The notes below the pieces were generated by a model. That model did no database searches, was not told the origin of the DNA, and was given only the letters and a program-made list of their open reading frames with translations. Of a DNA stretch of 64,000 nt, positions 9,101 to 16,137 are shown one piece after another. Source of the stretch: Amycolatopsis pithecellobii (GTDB lineage: Bacteria; Actinomycetota; Actinomycetes; Mycobacteriales; Pseudonocardiaceae); the NCBI RefSeq assembly GCF_009707865.1, contig NZ_WMBA01000012.1, positions 62,001 through 126,000 of the forward strand, written 5' to 3'. Every line of letters starts with the position of its first letter. Position 1 is the first letter of the stretch. The translations under genes and the position numbers were made by a program.

Positions 9101-10525
9101 GGCCGGTTCGGTGGCGGGATGCTTTCGCAGAAAGTCGTACACAGCCGAGGCGTACTCGGTCAGTGCGGCGGGATCGCGCGCCGACAGCGGGAGTAAACCC
9201 GGGACGGCGCCGGGAGTACGGGCCGCGCGCGCCGGGGCCTGCTCCACGATGACGTGGGCGTTGGTGCCGCCCATGCCGACCGCGTGCACTCCCGCCCGGC
9301 GCGGTCCCGAGACCGGCCATTCCCGCGCGTGCGAGGCGAGCGTGAAAGGGCTGGTCGCCAGCGCCAGTGCCGGATTGGGGCGGGTGAAGTTGACCAGCGG
9401 CGGGATGATCCCGTGCCGCACCGCGAGCACGGCGGTGATCAGGCCCGCCATCCCGGCGCAGCTGTCGAGATGACCGATCCTCGGTTTCGTGGTGCCGAGC
9501 GCGCAGAAACCGATTTCGCCGGTGTGCCGCCGATAAGCGCTCGTGAGGCCGTCGAACTCGATGGGATCTCCTTTGCGGGTACCGGTGCCGTGCGCTTCGA
9601 GATAACCGATGGAGGTCACCGGCACGCCGGCCGCCTCGACCGCGCGCAGCACCGCGTCCCGTTGCCCGGCCGCGCTGGGCGCGGCGAACCCGGTCTTGGC
9701 GGCGCCGTCGTTGGTCACCCCGGAACCCAGCACGACCGCGTGCACGGTGTCCCCGTCGGCGAGCGCGCGGTCGAGCCGCTTGAGCAGCACGGCGGCGACC
9801 CCGTTGCCGGCCACCGTGCCGTCCGCGGCGGCGTCGAAGGCGCGGAGCATTCCGGTCGGGGACATCGTGGAACCCTTGACGTGCCGGTGTCCGGTCACCT
9901 GGGGAAAGTGCAATGCGGACGATCCGGCCAGCGCGAGCTCGGCGTCTCCGGACAGCAATCCCTGGCACGCCAGGTGTATCGCGACGAGCGAACTGGAGCA
10001 CGCGGTCGAGACGGTGATCGCGGGACCGGTCAGCCCGAGCCGATAGGCCACCTGCGTCGCGGCGTAATCGGTGTAGTTGCCCACCTGTGCCTGCTTGGCG
10101 GCGATCCACTCGGAACCCGGCCCCACGTCGAGATTGTTCGCGAGATAACTGTGCAGCGAGTGCAGGCGATAACCGGTGCTGGCGTAAACCCCGACTCTGG
10201 CACCGGCATCGGGGTACCCGCCGTCCTCCAGCGCGTGATAGCAGCATTCCAGGAACAGCCGGTGCTGCGGATCGGTGATCGCCGCTTCGCGTGCGCTCAT
10301 CCCGAAGAACTCGGCGTCGAAGTGGTCCACACCAGTGAGCAGTCCGCTCGCCGCGACGAACGTGCCGCGCTCTTCCGCGCCGACGCCGGCGTGGGCCAGT
10401 TCCGTGTCGGTGAAATGGTGCACGCGCGAGGTGCCGGCGCTGATGTCGGCCCAGAACCCTTCCGGGGTGTCAGCCCCCGGGAACCTGAGCGACATCCCGA
10501 TGATCGCGATGCGGTCTGTCCACAT
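3155..10525 (-). CDS. Hybrid PKS-NRPS megasynthase: KS-ACP-aminotransferase-LLM-C-A-PCP
   Basis: 2456 residues. Domains: ketosynthase 1-430 (Cys176 in TACSSS, His312 in EAHGTGT, His352); linker 430-565 ending in a YPFRRTRHW post-AT-type motif, but with no acyltransferase; ACP 568-645 (Ser604 in LGADSLQL); class III PLP aminotransferase 680-1105 (Lys941 in TYGKALGSG); luciferase-like flavin monooxygenase 1120-1440; condensation 1470-1895 (HHLITDG 1604-1610); adenylation 1905-2385 (A3 LLYTSGSTGSPKG, A10 Lys2373); PCP 2388-2445 (Ser2412 in LGGHSL). By eye the specificity code reads D-A-L-F-C-G-I-I-F-K, suggesting a branched aliphatic residue (low confidence). The KS-ACP-aminotransferase order implies a beta-amino acyl intermediate, then oxidised by the monooxygenase. 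The ATG at 10525 follows an AGGAGG-rich leader; a longer form from 10606 would enter the MFS gene further. Confidence 0.93.
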   Translation of the reverse strand: MWTDRIAIIGMSLRFPGADTPEGFWADISAGTSRVHHFTDTELAHAGVGAEERGTFVAASGLLTGVDHFDAEFFGMSAREAAITDPQHRLFLECCYHALEDGGYPDAGARVGVYASTGYRLHSLHSYLANNLDVGPGSEWIAAKQAQVGNYTDYAATQVAYRLGLTGPAITVSTACSSSLVAIHLACQGLLSGDAELALAGSSALHFPQVTGHRHVKGSTMSPTGMLRAFDAAADGTVAGNGVAAVLLKRLDRALADGDTVHAVVLGSGVTNDGAAKTGFAAPSAAGQRDAVLRAVEAAGVPVTSIGYLEAHGTGTRKGDPIEFDGLTSAYRRHTGEIGFCALGTTKPRIGHLDSCAGMAGLITAVLAVRHGIIPPLVNFTRPNPALALATSPFTLASHAREWPVSGPRRAGVHAVGMGGTNAHVIVEQAPARAARTPGAVPGLLPLSARDPAALTEYASAVYDFLRKHPATEPADLVTTLALGRRRFAHRLGVPGHTVAEWTRALGAYLAGETPLRAGDDPDWTVLLRDSGGGRIPLPHYPFRRTRHWAGPPPLDLTEDDTTEAAMPDQDTLGPVIEVTARHLGYEPGGIDPDRSFVDLGADSLQLISVQVELESAFGLEITMAELLEAARSPKLLAELIAQRRTPPPPEVHGPRVTITDSGTTTGHDHVTDLTNRLTERTRSSKKDTQRHRAVLADSRAVVGFRAATKEMRYLLQARSAHGAHLTDVDGHDYVDITMGFGALLFGHEPEFVTEAVRRHLADGLRFGLRSADTGEAAALLAELTGMERVAFAATGTEANSAALRLARAATGRTRVVVFRGSYHGHLDSVLGRAGGGRTVPVSAGIPDSAVAELIVLEYGDPQSLETIEGQAGTIAAVLVEPVQCRNPSLRPKEFVRSLRELTRKHGIVLIFDEMLTGLRPHPGGAQQHYGVQADLATYGKALGSGFPIGAIAGRADVMDYVDGGFWRYGDESGPHRETVFFGGTHLQHPVSMAAARAVLTHLKQEGPALQAAVNARTGRLADELNRFFTDEEFPLRLDHFGSMFRFTHRADLELLYHHLLLRGVHVWEWRSFYLSTAHTDADVAYVADAVRDSLRELRAAGFFPAIRPRPRPVPVERARPAPEFSIYFFGDSDGSTSDKYRLVLDTARFADEHGFHALWLPERHFHSFGGLFPNPSVLAAALTQRTSRIRLNAGSVVLPLHDPIRVAEEWSIVDNLSDGRVGLGFGTGWHSEDFALHPDRFDRRRDIAFDHFAELKRLWRGEPVRRRSGTGAEIEVRALPYPVQQEPPMWLATTGRVESYVDAGRLGLGVLTNLMHQTVEDLAENIGHYRAARQAAGLDPDGGRVTVLLHTYLADEHAIARADALEPMIRYLRSSLLMRSAAAGVTADDLSAASPADLDTLFRRAYDRYCDQRALIGTPETCTGLVAKLDAAGVDEIAALVDFGLSAEQVSASLERLDRLRRKVSGPTPERSGPATAAQRRIWLACQFTGAAAYNEIQAVRLRGKLDEQALHAAVRGLVERHPGLRMVFRQDDGDHELRQFEVDGIDVPLQVSDHHGEEAETAIAAVVHEESRRAYDLTHGPLCTPRLLRLGTDDHAFVLGIHHLITDGHSAGLIAADLQELYRASVAGRAPRFDAPGGSPLDAPEPKADPAHLDWWRRHLGAEPPMPRQPTDRPRDGAMQGKGASVTAWFTADQTAALRRWCSDQGATLHAGLLTAWRVVLRRFSGQDEFVVGTTFGRRGEETGATVGFFVSLLPLRGRLTDEMGIGDAVREARDTVLAASAHLDVDPEALGASPGQPLVPVSVDLDTEALPAMELPGLRAEPIGTGAESAPLELSLAAVRSGTGLRLTIRYDAGLYDEATARRYLDHLQLVLDAMAAGTDRIGDLPPCTPGDEEQLRALSGGKPPSPGRRTLDDIRPAGDVIDETGRHTGTAILAAANGIAARLTELGARRGDVVAIVLPRGHELAAAILGTVAAGAAYLPLDPSQPLPRLSTMVANAQPVALIGAPDLRLAPEVPRIQMPKEGPLRTVSVAAEDLLCLLYTSGSTGSPKGVLLEHGNVAATLAVFLAEMRLTADDRLSWYSAPGFDAGNLELWPALLTGAELHVVPDEVRLDPQALVTWLVRQRITVAFLPTAVGEAVLDQPWPPDAALRVLCVGGERLHARPRADLPFTVHNIYGPTECSIFCCWNKVSPEGSGDPSLGAPNPGLVFEVRDAAGRLLPPGAIGELHVGGPQVARGYHRDTTDRRFRTDTAGRRWYRTGDLVRWRTDGELDFAGRVDDQVQIRGVRVEPAEVTRAVRTLPGVRDARVLPRVDEASGRELLVCQVLADRDTDETELVRRWRAALAELLPRPMVPERWQVVDELPLSGNGKWDRHASTPVAGTIRELWAEVLGVDGFADDARFFDLGGHSLTVVALLNRIRERLAAEYTFTEFFADPTVRGMATRLGARERGEL

Positions 10526-11807
10526 ACCCCCTCGCCCTCCTGGCTCTTTTCCTTGTGTGCCAAGCAAACCCAGTACACAACAGCAGTACGGCCAGAATGG
10601 CGGCACCGTGCGAAGCGGCCACGACGGTCACCGGCGGACAGCGGTCCAGCAAGACCGAGCAGGCGAGCATGCCGAGCCCGAAACCGGTGTTCTCCGCGGT
10701 CGCCGAGAGGCCGAACGCCCGGTCACGGGCCGGGCCGGAAAATCTTTGCAGGTAACCGGAATACGACACCTCGGTGAGCCCGTCGGCGCAGCCGGCGGCC
10801 ACCGCGATCACCGCGGTGAGGACAAGGGGGAGGCCGGTGAACGCGAGGATGAACGCCGCGGACATGAGGACGGTTCCCCCGGCGAAACCCCGGAGACCAG
10901 GGCCGTGGCCCCGCCTTTTGCGGTAACCGCGGACGGCCTGCTGCACGATGATGTTACCGATTGCCCACAGGGCAAGGAATCTGCCGGCGAACGCCGCCGG
11001 ATCCGCGTGATCCGCGGCGGAATATACCGGGAGAGCGGCGTTGTGGGAAGCCGAGCCGAAGGCGTCGAGCGCCCGCAGTCCGATGACCATTACCAGCAGC
11101 AGGCCGAGCTTTGGCAGCACCGGTCCAGACCACGTGCGGGCCGGGGTGGGCCGTGGTTCCGGGCGGGTGACTGCCGGGATGGAGAGGCACGCGAACGCGC
11201 ACACCACGAAAGTTCCGGCGTCGACCAGAAAAGCCACGGGGTAGCCCTGCCAGGAGATCACCGGTGGCGCCGACGCGAAGCCGGCCACCATGCCCAGTGA
11301 TCGGGCGACAACGATCAGGGAATTGGCCGGGTCACGCTGATCCTGGCCGACGAGGTCCGGTATAGCGCTGCGCAGCGCGACCAGGAACAGCGTGCTGCCG
11401 CAACCGCCCACAGTGGCCGAGGCGAACAGCACCGGCAGGCGCGCCGGTGCCGGCACCATGACCAGCACGACGAGTACCGCCGCCTGAACGGTACTGGTCC
11501 ATACCATAATCCGCCGATGGGGCAGGCGGTACAGAAGGCGGCCGGCCGTGAGCCCGGTGACGGCGCCGGATCCCAGTCGTACCAACAAAAACAGGCCCAT
11601 GGTGAGAGCGCTGCCGGTCAGCTGGTACACGAACAGGTTCAGTGCCACCATGTTCAGGTAACTGCCGTACGACGAAACGGCATACCCACCGGCCAGTAGC
11701 CGGAAACGGCGTGACAGATCGGTCGCTCTCGTAACGGACCTCAGCGTGCACCCCCTGCGCTCGGCGGGATCGGCGCGATCGTGCGTTGATTGTTGCCCAG
11801 ACGTCAC
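10470..11807 (-). CDS. MFS transporter, probable exporter of the adjacent natural product
   Basis: 445 residues with about 12 hydrophobic segments, typical of MFS antiporters of the enterobactin-exporter/MFS_3 type. After a short polar N-terminus the first segment (LLAGGYAVSSYGSYLNMVALNL) resembles the beginning of that family. The end of the gene overlaps the start of the megasynthase by 56 bp, so the two are coupled. Position and orientation suggest it exports the KS-NRPS product or provides self-resistance. The annotated GTG start has no clear ribosome site; initiation about 25 codons later would also leave all membrane segments. It starts only 35 bp after the gvpK stop, with no terminator seen between. 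Confidence 0.85.
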   Translation of the reverse strand: MTSGQQSTHDRADPAERRGCTLRSVTRATDLSRRFRLLAGGYAVSSYGSYLNMVALNLFVYQLTGSALTMGLFLLVRLGSGAVTGLTAGRLLYRLPHRRIMVWTSTVQAAVLVVLVMVPAPARLPVLFASATVGGCGSTLFLVALRSAIPDLVGQDQRDPANSLIVVARSLGMVAGFASAPPVISWQGYPVAFLVDAGTFVVCAFACLSIPAVTRPEPRPTPARTWSGPVLPKLGLLLVMVIGLRALDAFGSASHNAALPVYSAADHADPAAFAGRFLALWAIGNIIVQQAVRGYRKRRGHGPGLRGFAGGTVLMSAAFILAFTGLPLVLTAVIAVAAGCADGLTEVSYSGYLQRFSGPARDRAFGLSATAENTGFGLGMLACSVLLDRCPPVTVVAASHGAAILAVLLLCTGFAWHTRKRARRARGYVDRPHRDHRDVAQVPGG

Positions 11808-11842
11808 TACGCGTCCAGCCGCCGAAAGGAGTCAGGCGTTGA

Positions 11843-12127
11843 TCACTCTTCGGGAAGCAACGTCCCGAGCGGACCGAGGTCCAGATTCAGGTCTTCCGGT
11901 CTCACGTCGAAGTACTCGCACAACTCGCCCATGCGTTGCTCCAGGCGCATGAGTGTTTCGCCGATGGCCTCGACCTGTTCGTCGGTCAGGTCGCCATGGT
12001 CCACCCGGCGCAGCGCCTGCCTTTCCATCAGCTGGCGCAGCAGTTCCACCACGGTCAGCACGAGACCGACGAGGCTGCGTTCTGCGTTTTCCGGATCCGC
12101 GTTGATCCGCCGCTCCGGCTCATTCAT
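11843..12127 (-). CDS. gvpK: Gas vesicle protein GvpK
   Basis: 94 residues, the usual GvpK size. A charged N-terminus is followed by the conserved amphipathic stretch LVGLVLTVVELLRQLMERQALRRV and a C-terminal acidic helix (MGELCEYFDVRPEDLNLDLGP cut by a short turn). GvpK is an accessory protein needed for gas-vesicle shell growth, probably at nucleation. The ATG overlaps the end of gvpS. It is the last gas-vesicle gene of the operon. Confidence 0.92.
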   Translation of the reverse strand: MNEPERRINADPENAERSLVGLVLTVVELLRQLMERQALRRVDHGDLTDEQVEAIGETLMRLEQRMGELCEYFDVRPEDLNLDLGPLGTLLPEE

Positions 12128-12308
12128 CGGGAGGCCTCAGCGCGGTGACGGAGGACAGCAAGGTACGCAAGGAAATGTGCACCAGATCGACGTCCGCAAT
12201 GGACAGTACGAGGTCACCGCTCACCACGACACCGCCGGCCAGTACCCGGTCGAGCAGATCGACGAGCGCGACCGGCCGTTCCAGCGGCGCCGGCACCGGT
12301 TCGGTCAT
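12120..12308 (-). CDS. gvpS: Short GvpA/GvpJ-family protein (GvpS position)
   Basis: 62 residues. The core VALVDLLDRVLAGGVVVSGD followed by LVLSIADVDLVHISLRTLL is the GvpA/J fold signature (helix, beta-hairpin, helix) without extensions. Its place between gvpL and gvpK matches gvpS in actinomycete clusters (J-L-S-K). It probably contributes to nucleating or capping the vesicle shell. Its ATG overlaps the gvpL stop (ATGA) and its stop overlaps gvpK, so all three are translationally coupled. It is a minor GvpA paralogue and the S designation rests on gene order. Confidence 0.85.
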   Translation of the reverse strand: MTEPVPAPLERPVALVDLLDRVLAGGVVVSGDLVLSIADVDLVHISLRTLLSSVTALRPPDE

Positions 12309-13075
12309 GTCTCCTCCAGCGACGCGAACGAATACGGCGGCCACGGGCCGGTCACCTGCGCCCGGATCGCGTCGTTGTCCTCCTCGCAGGCTTCGGCGGC
12401 GTCGATGAACTTCCGTGCGTCCGCATCGCCGACCAGATACGCGGCGTTGAGGATCATCCGCCCGTTCTCCGCGGCGAGTGCCCGGCTCTGCGGGGGATGG
12501 GTCCTGGCGTCGACGGCCAGGGTGGCGAGCCGGGCGTGGATGCGCCGCGCCTGCTCGATCGCGCGTTGTGACCGGTTTTCCCGCGCGGACAGCGCCGCAC
12601 GACGGCGGGCGAGATACGCCGTCCCGGCGCCACCGCGAGACGAACTGCTCGGTGCGGCAACGGATTCCGGCTCGGCACCGAGGAAAAGCTTGACGCCCCA
12701 CTCGGTCCGCCCGGTCAGCCGGTCGAGCGTCCGGCGGCAGTCGGCGGCCCGCTGCGCCAGCATTTCGCGGACGCGCTCGTCGTCGTGGTAGACCGTGGCC
12801 AGGCGGATCGGCACCACCGGGCGCGCCGCACGCACGGCGGCGATCACCGCGTCATGTGCCTTCGCGACGGCACCGAGCCAGTCGAGGTCTTCGAAGTTGC
12901 GCCGCAACGCTTCCTCGCCGAACGCACTCAGCGGCACGTCGCCGACCACCGCCGCCAGCTCCGCGGACTGGAGGACCCGCGGTGTTTCGCCCGCCACCCC
13001 GGACACCGCCCCGGGCACGGCAGGATCGAGTTCGCCGGTAATGACGTAGAGCCAGATCCCGTATTCCTCAGCCAT
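12305..13075 (-). CDS. gvpL: Gas vesicle protein GvpL/GvpF family
   Basis: 256 residues. It starts MAEEYGIWLYVITGEL, the typical N-terminal ferredoxin-like strand of GvpL/F proteins, and carries the family block VVPIRLATVYHDDERVREML. GvpL/F proteins bind GvpA subunits and act as chaperones or nucleators in shell assembly. The start chosen is the ATG at 13075; longer in-frame extensions run into gvpJ. It overlaps gvpJ at the front and gvpS at the end. A second family member (gvpF) lies five genes upstream. Confidence 0.9.
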   Translation of the reverse strand: MAEEYGIWLYVITGELDPAVPGAVSGVAGETPRVLQSAELAAVVGDVPLSAFGEEALRRNFEDLDWLGAVAKAHDAVIAAVRAARPVVPIRLATVYHDDERVREMLAQRAADCRRTLDRLTGRTEWGVKLFLGAEPESVAAPSSSSRGGAGTAYLARRRAALSARENRSQRAIEQARRIHARLATLAVDARTHPPQSRALAAENGRMILNAAYLVGDADARKFIDAAEACEEDNDAIRAQVTGPWPPYSFASLEET

Positions 13076-13424
13076 CGTCCGCTTCCTCGATCGCCTGGGG
13101 TTCCTTGCCTTCGAGCTCCGCGATCCGGGCCTGCAACCGCCGGTTTTCGTTCTGCAGCCGCGAGGTGTCGCCACTGAGCCACGGATCGCTTTCCCACCAG
13201 TTGATCCCGACTTCCCGCGCCGTTTCGAGCGAGGCGATGACGAGCCGCAGCTTGATCGTCAGCAGTTCGATGTCGAGCAGGTTGATCTGGATGTCGCCCG
13301 CGATCACCAAACCCTTGTCCAGCACTCGTTCCAGGATGTCACCGAGGTTGGCGGCCTGGTGGTTCCCGGTGGTCGCGAGACTGGGCTGGGACGAGTTCGT
13401 GGTGAGCGGCTGCTGGGGGGACAT
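13068..13424 (-). CDS. gvpJ: Gas vesicle protein GvpJ (GvpA family)
   Basis: 118 residues. The GvpA-like core spans about residues 27-80: LGDILERVLDKGLVIAGDI then INLLDIELLTIKLRLVIASL. The family hallmark GINWWESDP follows, and then a C-terminal coiled-coil-like tail (LQNENRRLQARIAELE). GvpJ is a minor shell component thought to form or shape the conical tips. Its ATG shares one base with the gvpO stop, so the two are coupled. Confidence 0.9.
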   Translation of the reverse strand: MSPQQPLTTNSSQPSLATTGNHQAANLGDILERVLDKGLVIAGDIQINLLDIELLTIKLRLVIASLETAREVGINWWESDPWLSGDTSRLQNENRRLQARIAELEGKEPQAIEEADDG

Positions 13425-13747
13425 CAGCTCACCCCGTTCCCGTTCCCATTCCCGGCGCCCGCCTTGCCACGCGCGTACTGGCTCAGGCGGCGATAGGCCA
13501 GCAGTTCGCCGTCGAGATCCAGCTCGACCCGGTAGATCGCCAGAATGTCCGACGACGAGGGGATCCGGCGTTCTTCGAGCACTTCCACCTCCACCAGCCA
13601 GCCGTCCTCGGCCGGTTCGACCGACGTGACACCGAGAGGTGAACTCGACACCAGCTCACCGAGGTGTTGGAGTGCCTTGGCCCCCGCCTCCGAGGCCGTC
13701 AGCTCTTCGCGGCGTGGCTCCGTACCGTCCCGGGAATTCGCGGCCAC
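13424..13747 (-). CDS. gvpO: Gas vesicle protein GvpO
   Basis: 107 residues. The conserved GvpO block is clear: LGELVSSSPLGVTSVEPAED, GWLVEVEVLEERRIPSSSD, then ILAIYRVELDLDGELLAYRR. It ends in a short GNGNGNG tail. GvpO is required for vesicle formation in haloarchaea and common in actinomycete clusters; its molecular role is unsettled. It uses a GTG start with a GAGAGGTGA ribosome site that lies across the end of gvpG. Confidence 0.92.
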   Translation of the reverse strand: MAANSRDGTEPRREELTASEAGAKALQHLGELVSSSPLGVTSVEPAEDGWLVEVEVLEERRIPSSSDILAIYRVELDLDGELLAYRRLSQYARGKAGAGNGNGNGVS

Positions 13748-13753
13748 CAGTCG

Positions 13754-14002
13754 TCACCTCTCCTCGTCCGGCGCCGGGTCCGACGGGGTCAGCCGGTCCA
13801 GAACCTCTTGTTGCGCCTCACGTTCCTCCTCGGCGGAGATCTCACCCGCCGCCCTTGCCTCGGCAGCAGCCTCCAGCTCGCGCCGTACTGCCGCCGGATC
13901 GGTCTGCTCCTCCTCGACCCTGCGCTGGATCAACTCGCCCAGCGAGATGACCCCGTGGACCGGCGCGAGCGGGAGGCCGAAGATCGTCGACAGCAGTCCC
14001 AT
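13754..14002 (-). CDS. gvpG: Gas vesicle protein GvpG
   Basis: 82 residues. The N-terminus MGLLSTIFGLPLAPVHGV is the GvpG signature, followed by a helical, strongly acidic tail. GvpG is a small accessory protein that works with GvpF/L during vesicle assembly. It begins 3 bp after the gvpF stop and is transcribed with the rest of the operon. Confidence 0.92.
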   Translation of the reverse strand: MGLLSTIFGLPLAPVHGVISLGELIQRRVEEEQTDPAAVRRELEAAAEARAAGEISAEEEREAQQEVLDRLTPSDPAPDEER

Positions 14003-14005
14003 CGG

Positions 14006-14764
14006 TTACTCCTGCGGCCCTTGGGTGACCACGAAGTCGTACGCGCCGAGCGGACCGAGCAGCCGGACTTCCACCCGGTCTTTCCAGGCCTCGGCCAGCT
14101 TGCCCACTGCCTCCTCGAGATCGCCCTGGTGCGCCGTTTCGGCCAGGCACGCCAGATGCACCGCGTCCCGTTCGTGCGTCGGCTCCCGCAGCGCGATCTG
14201 CACGTCGAGCGGTTCGAGGGCCTCGACCATGCGCTGGGTGTCGAGCTCCCGCTTGGCCGCGATGCCGTTGTTGATGTTCTCGCCCAGCGCCATCCGTTCG
14301 TTGCGGGTGGCGTCCTCGGGCTTGCCGCGGATCGATTCCCGCAACTCGGCCAGTTGCGGGTTCTCGTCGAGGATTTCGTGGAGAATGGCCTGCTCCACAT
14401 ACCGCGCCTTCACGACGTATTGGGCTTTGCCTTCCAGTTCTTGCAGCGCCGTCAGGAAATCATCGTGGTGAGCTTTCAGCAGCTCGTCCTTGACGGCCTC
14501 CTCCGTGCTCACCGCGGCGCCGAACCGCAATGGCAGCACCGGAGTTTCTCCGGCGGCGGCGTCGATCAATGCCGCGTGTGCGGTCAGATCTTCCGGCCTG
14601 CCCAATGGCTGGTCCCGCGGAATCTCACTCACCAGTGCGGCGATCTGGTCGCACACCAGGGTTTTCACCGGGGCGGGCGGGTCACCGATCCCGCGCGCCT
14701 CGGGGTCGGTCTCAACGTCCGCGGGCACGATCCCGTACACGTACACGACGCTTTCCGTGGCCAT
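14006..14764 (-). CDS. gvpF: Gas vesicle protein GvpF
   Basis: 252 residues, normal for GvpF. The start SVVYVYGIVPADVE is the first strand of the N-terminal domain; the family block PVLPLRFGAAVSTEEAVKD follows near residue 80, and the C-terminal domain ends LLGPLGAYDFVV. GvpF is a GvpA-binding assembly factor located at the growing vesicle. The ATG at 14764 overlaps the gvpA stop region, so expression is coupled to the main shell gene. Confidence 0.92.
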   Translation of the reverse strand: MATESVVYVYGIVPADVETDPEARGIGDPPAPVKTLVCDQIAALVSEIPRDQPLGRPEDLTAHAALIDAAAGETPVLPLRFGAAVSTEEAVKDELLKAHHDDFLTALQELEGKAQYVVKARYVEQAILHEILDENPQLAELRESIRGKPEDATRNERMALGENINNGIAAKRELDTQRMVEALEPLDVQIALREPTHERDAVHLACLAETAHQGDLEEAVGKLAEAWKDRVEVRLLGPLGAYDFVVTQGPQE

Positions 14765-14765
14765 T

Positions 14766-15164
14766 TCAGTTGTTCCCTTTCCGGCGGCGTCCGGCGGGTT
14801 CCTGCTCGTCCTCGCCGAGAATGTCGCGAAGCTTGTCACCGGCTGCTTCGAGCGCACCCTTGGTCTTGGCTTTCGCTCCGCCTTGGTTCATGTCCTCGAG
14901 CAGATCGGGCAGCCCTTTTTGCTCGGTGTCGGAAATGTCGAGCCGGTTCACCGCTTCGGCGAACCGCAGATAAGTGTCCACACTGGCCACCACGACTCGG
15001 GCATCGATGGTCAGCAATTCGATACCGACCAGGGAAACCCGGACGTAGGCGTCGATCACCAGTCCTTTGTCGAGAATGGTGTCGATCACGTCCGCGAGGC
15101 TGCTCGAGCTCGGGCCGCTGAGCCCGCCCCCGCCGCCACCGGACGGCTGTACGGCTGTGGTCAT
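14766..15164 (-). CDS. gvpA: Major gas vesicle shell protein GvpA (actinomycete form)
   Basis: 132 residues. The core (about 22-80) is canonical: [20 protein letters not shown], then [21 protein letters not shown], ending [14 protein letters not shown] glycine/serine-rich N-terminal extension and an acidic/basic C-terminal tail lengthen it beyond the roughly 70-residue cyanobacterial form; such extensions are usual in actinomycetes. The beta-strands line the gas face of the shell. It is the first unmistakable structural gene of the operon and overlaps the upstream SRPBCC gene by an ATGA. Confidence 0.92.
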   Translation of the reverse strand: MTTAVQPSGGGGGGLSGPSSSSLADVIDTILDKGLVIDAYVRVSLVGIELLTIDARVVVASVDTYLRFAEAVNRLDISDTEQKGLPDLLEDMNQGGAKAKTKGALEAAGDKLRDILGEDEQEPAGRRRKGNN

Positions 15165-16132
15165 TGCGCTTCCTGCTCTTCCTCGTCGGATTCGGTTTCC
15201 TCGTCCTGCTCGTCTTCCTCGGGCTCGCCTTCCTGGTCCGCCTCGTCGACGACCTGGCCATCACGGATTTCGCCGCGCCATCCGTCGACATCGTCGGGAT
15301 GCAACAACACGACGGTCATCACGTGACGGCGGAAGTGCTTGAGCTCCAACCGGACCCGGCGGCCCTGGGCACGCCAGATGTTCCCGGTGCGCTCGAAGAA
15401 ACCCTGCGGGTGATACTCGAGCACCACCAGGACCCTGGTCAGATCCGGGGTGAGTTCGTGGAAGGTGACGGCACCGTCCACATGGCCCTTCTCACCCTCT
15501 GACCGCCACACGATCCGCTCGCTGGGCACCTGTTCGAGGATGGTGGCTTTCCAGGACCGGTGCGACCACAAGATCTGCGCCTTCCATTCCAGCTCCTCGT
15601 CGCTGACCTGCTCGACGTTTTCCACTTTCTTCATGAACTTGTGGAATTCGCTGAACCGCGTCCACTGGTCGTACACCAGGTCGACCGGGGCGCCGATGTC
15701 GATCTCCTCGATGATGTTGGTGACCTTGATCTTGTCGCCGCCAGCGCCGCCGCCACCCGAGAACGCGCCGCCGACCTTTTCCGCAACGCCGGACAGCACG
15801 CCCTTGACCGCGCCCATGGCGGCCTTTCCTTTCACACTGGGTTTTCCTCCGGTCACCGCCTCGAGAAGACCGCCGCCACCGCCACTGGCGTAGTCGGTGA
15901 GACGGCCCGAGGTCGAGGTGATCCGCTTGGCCAGTGCGGTGGTCGCACGCGTGCTCACGGTCACTGCCAGGTTGCGCAGCGCGTCGGACAGTTCGTCAGG
16001 CAAGGGGAGTGCGGTCACCGCTTTCGACGCGGTGTCGGTCGCCTTGGACGCGGTGTCGGTGACCTTGCTCGTCACCCCCGATGCGGCCTGACCGCCTTTG
16101 TTCGCGGCTTTCCTCAGTTGCTTGGTGGCCAT
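15161..16132 (-). CDS. SRPBCC/START-fold gas-vesicle accessory protein (GvpZ-like)
   Basis: 323 residues. Residues 1-130 are Ala/Thr/Lys-rich and helical. Residues about 138-270 form a polyketide-cyclase/SRPBCC domain ([20 protein letters not shown], then a [10 protein letters not shown] strand and a DGAVTFHEL strand), and the last 50 residues are almost purely acidic. Proteins of this kind are embedded in actinomycete gvp clusters; by gene order this may correspond to GvpZ of Streptomyces, recalled rather than checked. The domain could bind a hydrophobic ligand, or the tail could solubilise GvpA. The ATG at 16132 sits 8 nt after GGGAGG; a GTG three codons upstream is possible. Confidence 0.8.
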   Translation of the reverse strand: MATKQLRKAANKGGQAASGVTSKVTDTASKATDTASKAVTALPLPDELSDALRNLAVTVSTRATTALAKRITSTSGRLTDYASGGGGGLLEAVTGGKPSVKGKAAMGAVKGVLSGVAEKVGGAFSGGGGAGGDKIKVTNIIEEIDIGAPVDLVYDQWTRFSEFHKFMKKVENVEQVSDEELEWKAQILWSHRSWKATILEQVPSERIVWRSEGEKGHVDGAVTFHELTPDLTRVLVVLEYHPQGFFERTGNIWRAQGRRVRLELKHFRRHVMTVVLLHPDDVDGWRGEIRDGQVVDEADQEGEPEEDEQDEETESDEEEQEAQ

Positions 16133-16137
16133 GGCAT

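Noticed and set aside
10526-10606. N-terminal 27-residue extension of the megasynthase
   Set aside because: It is Cys/Pro-rich and not KS-like; the ATG at 10525 has a strong purine leader and begins exactly at the KS consensus.
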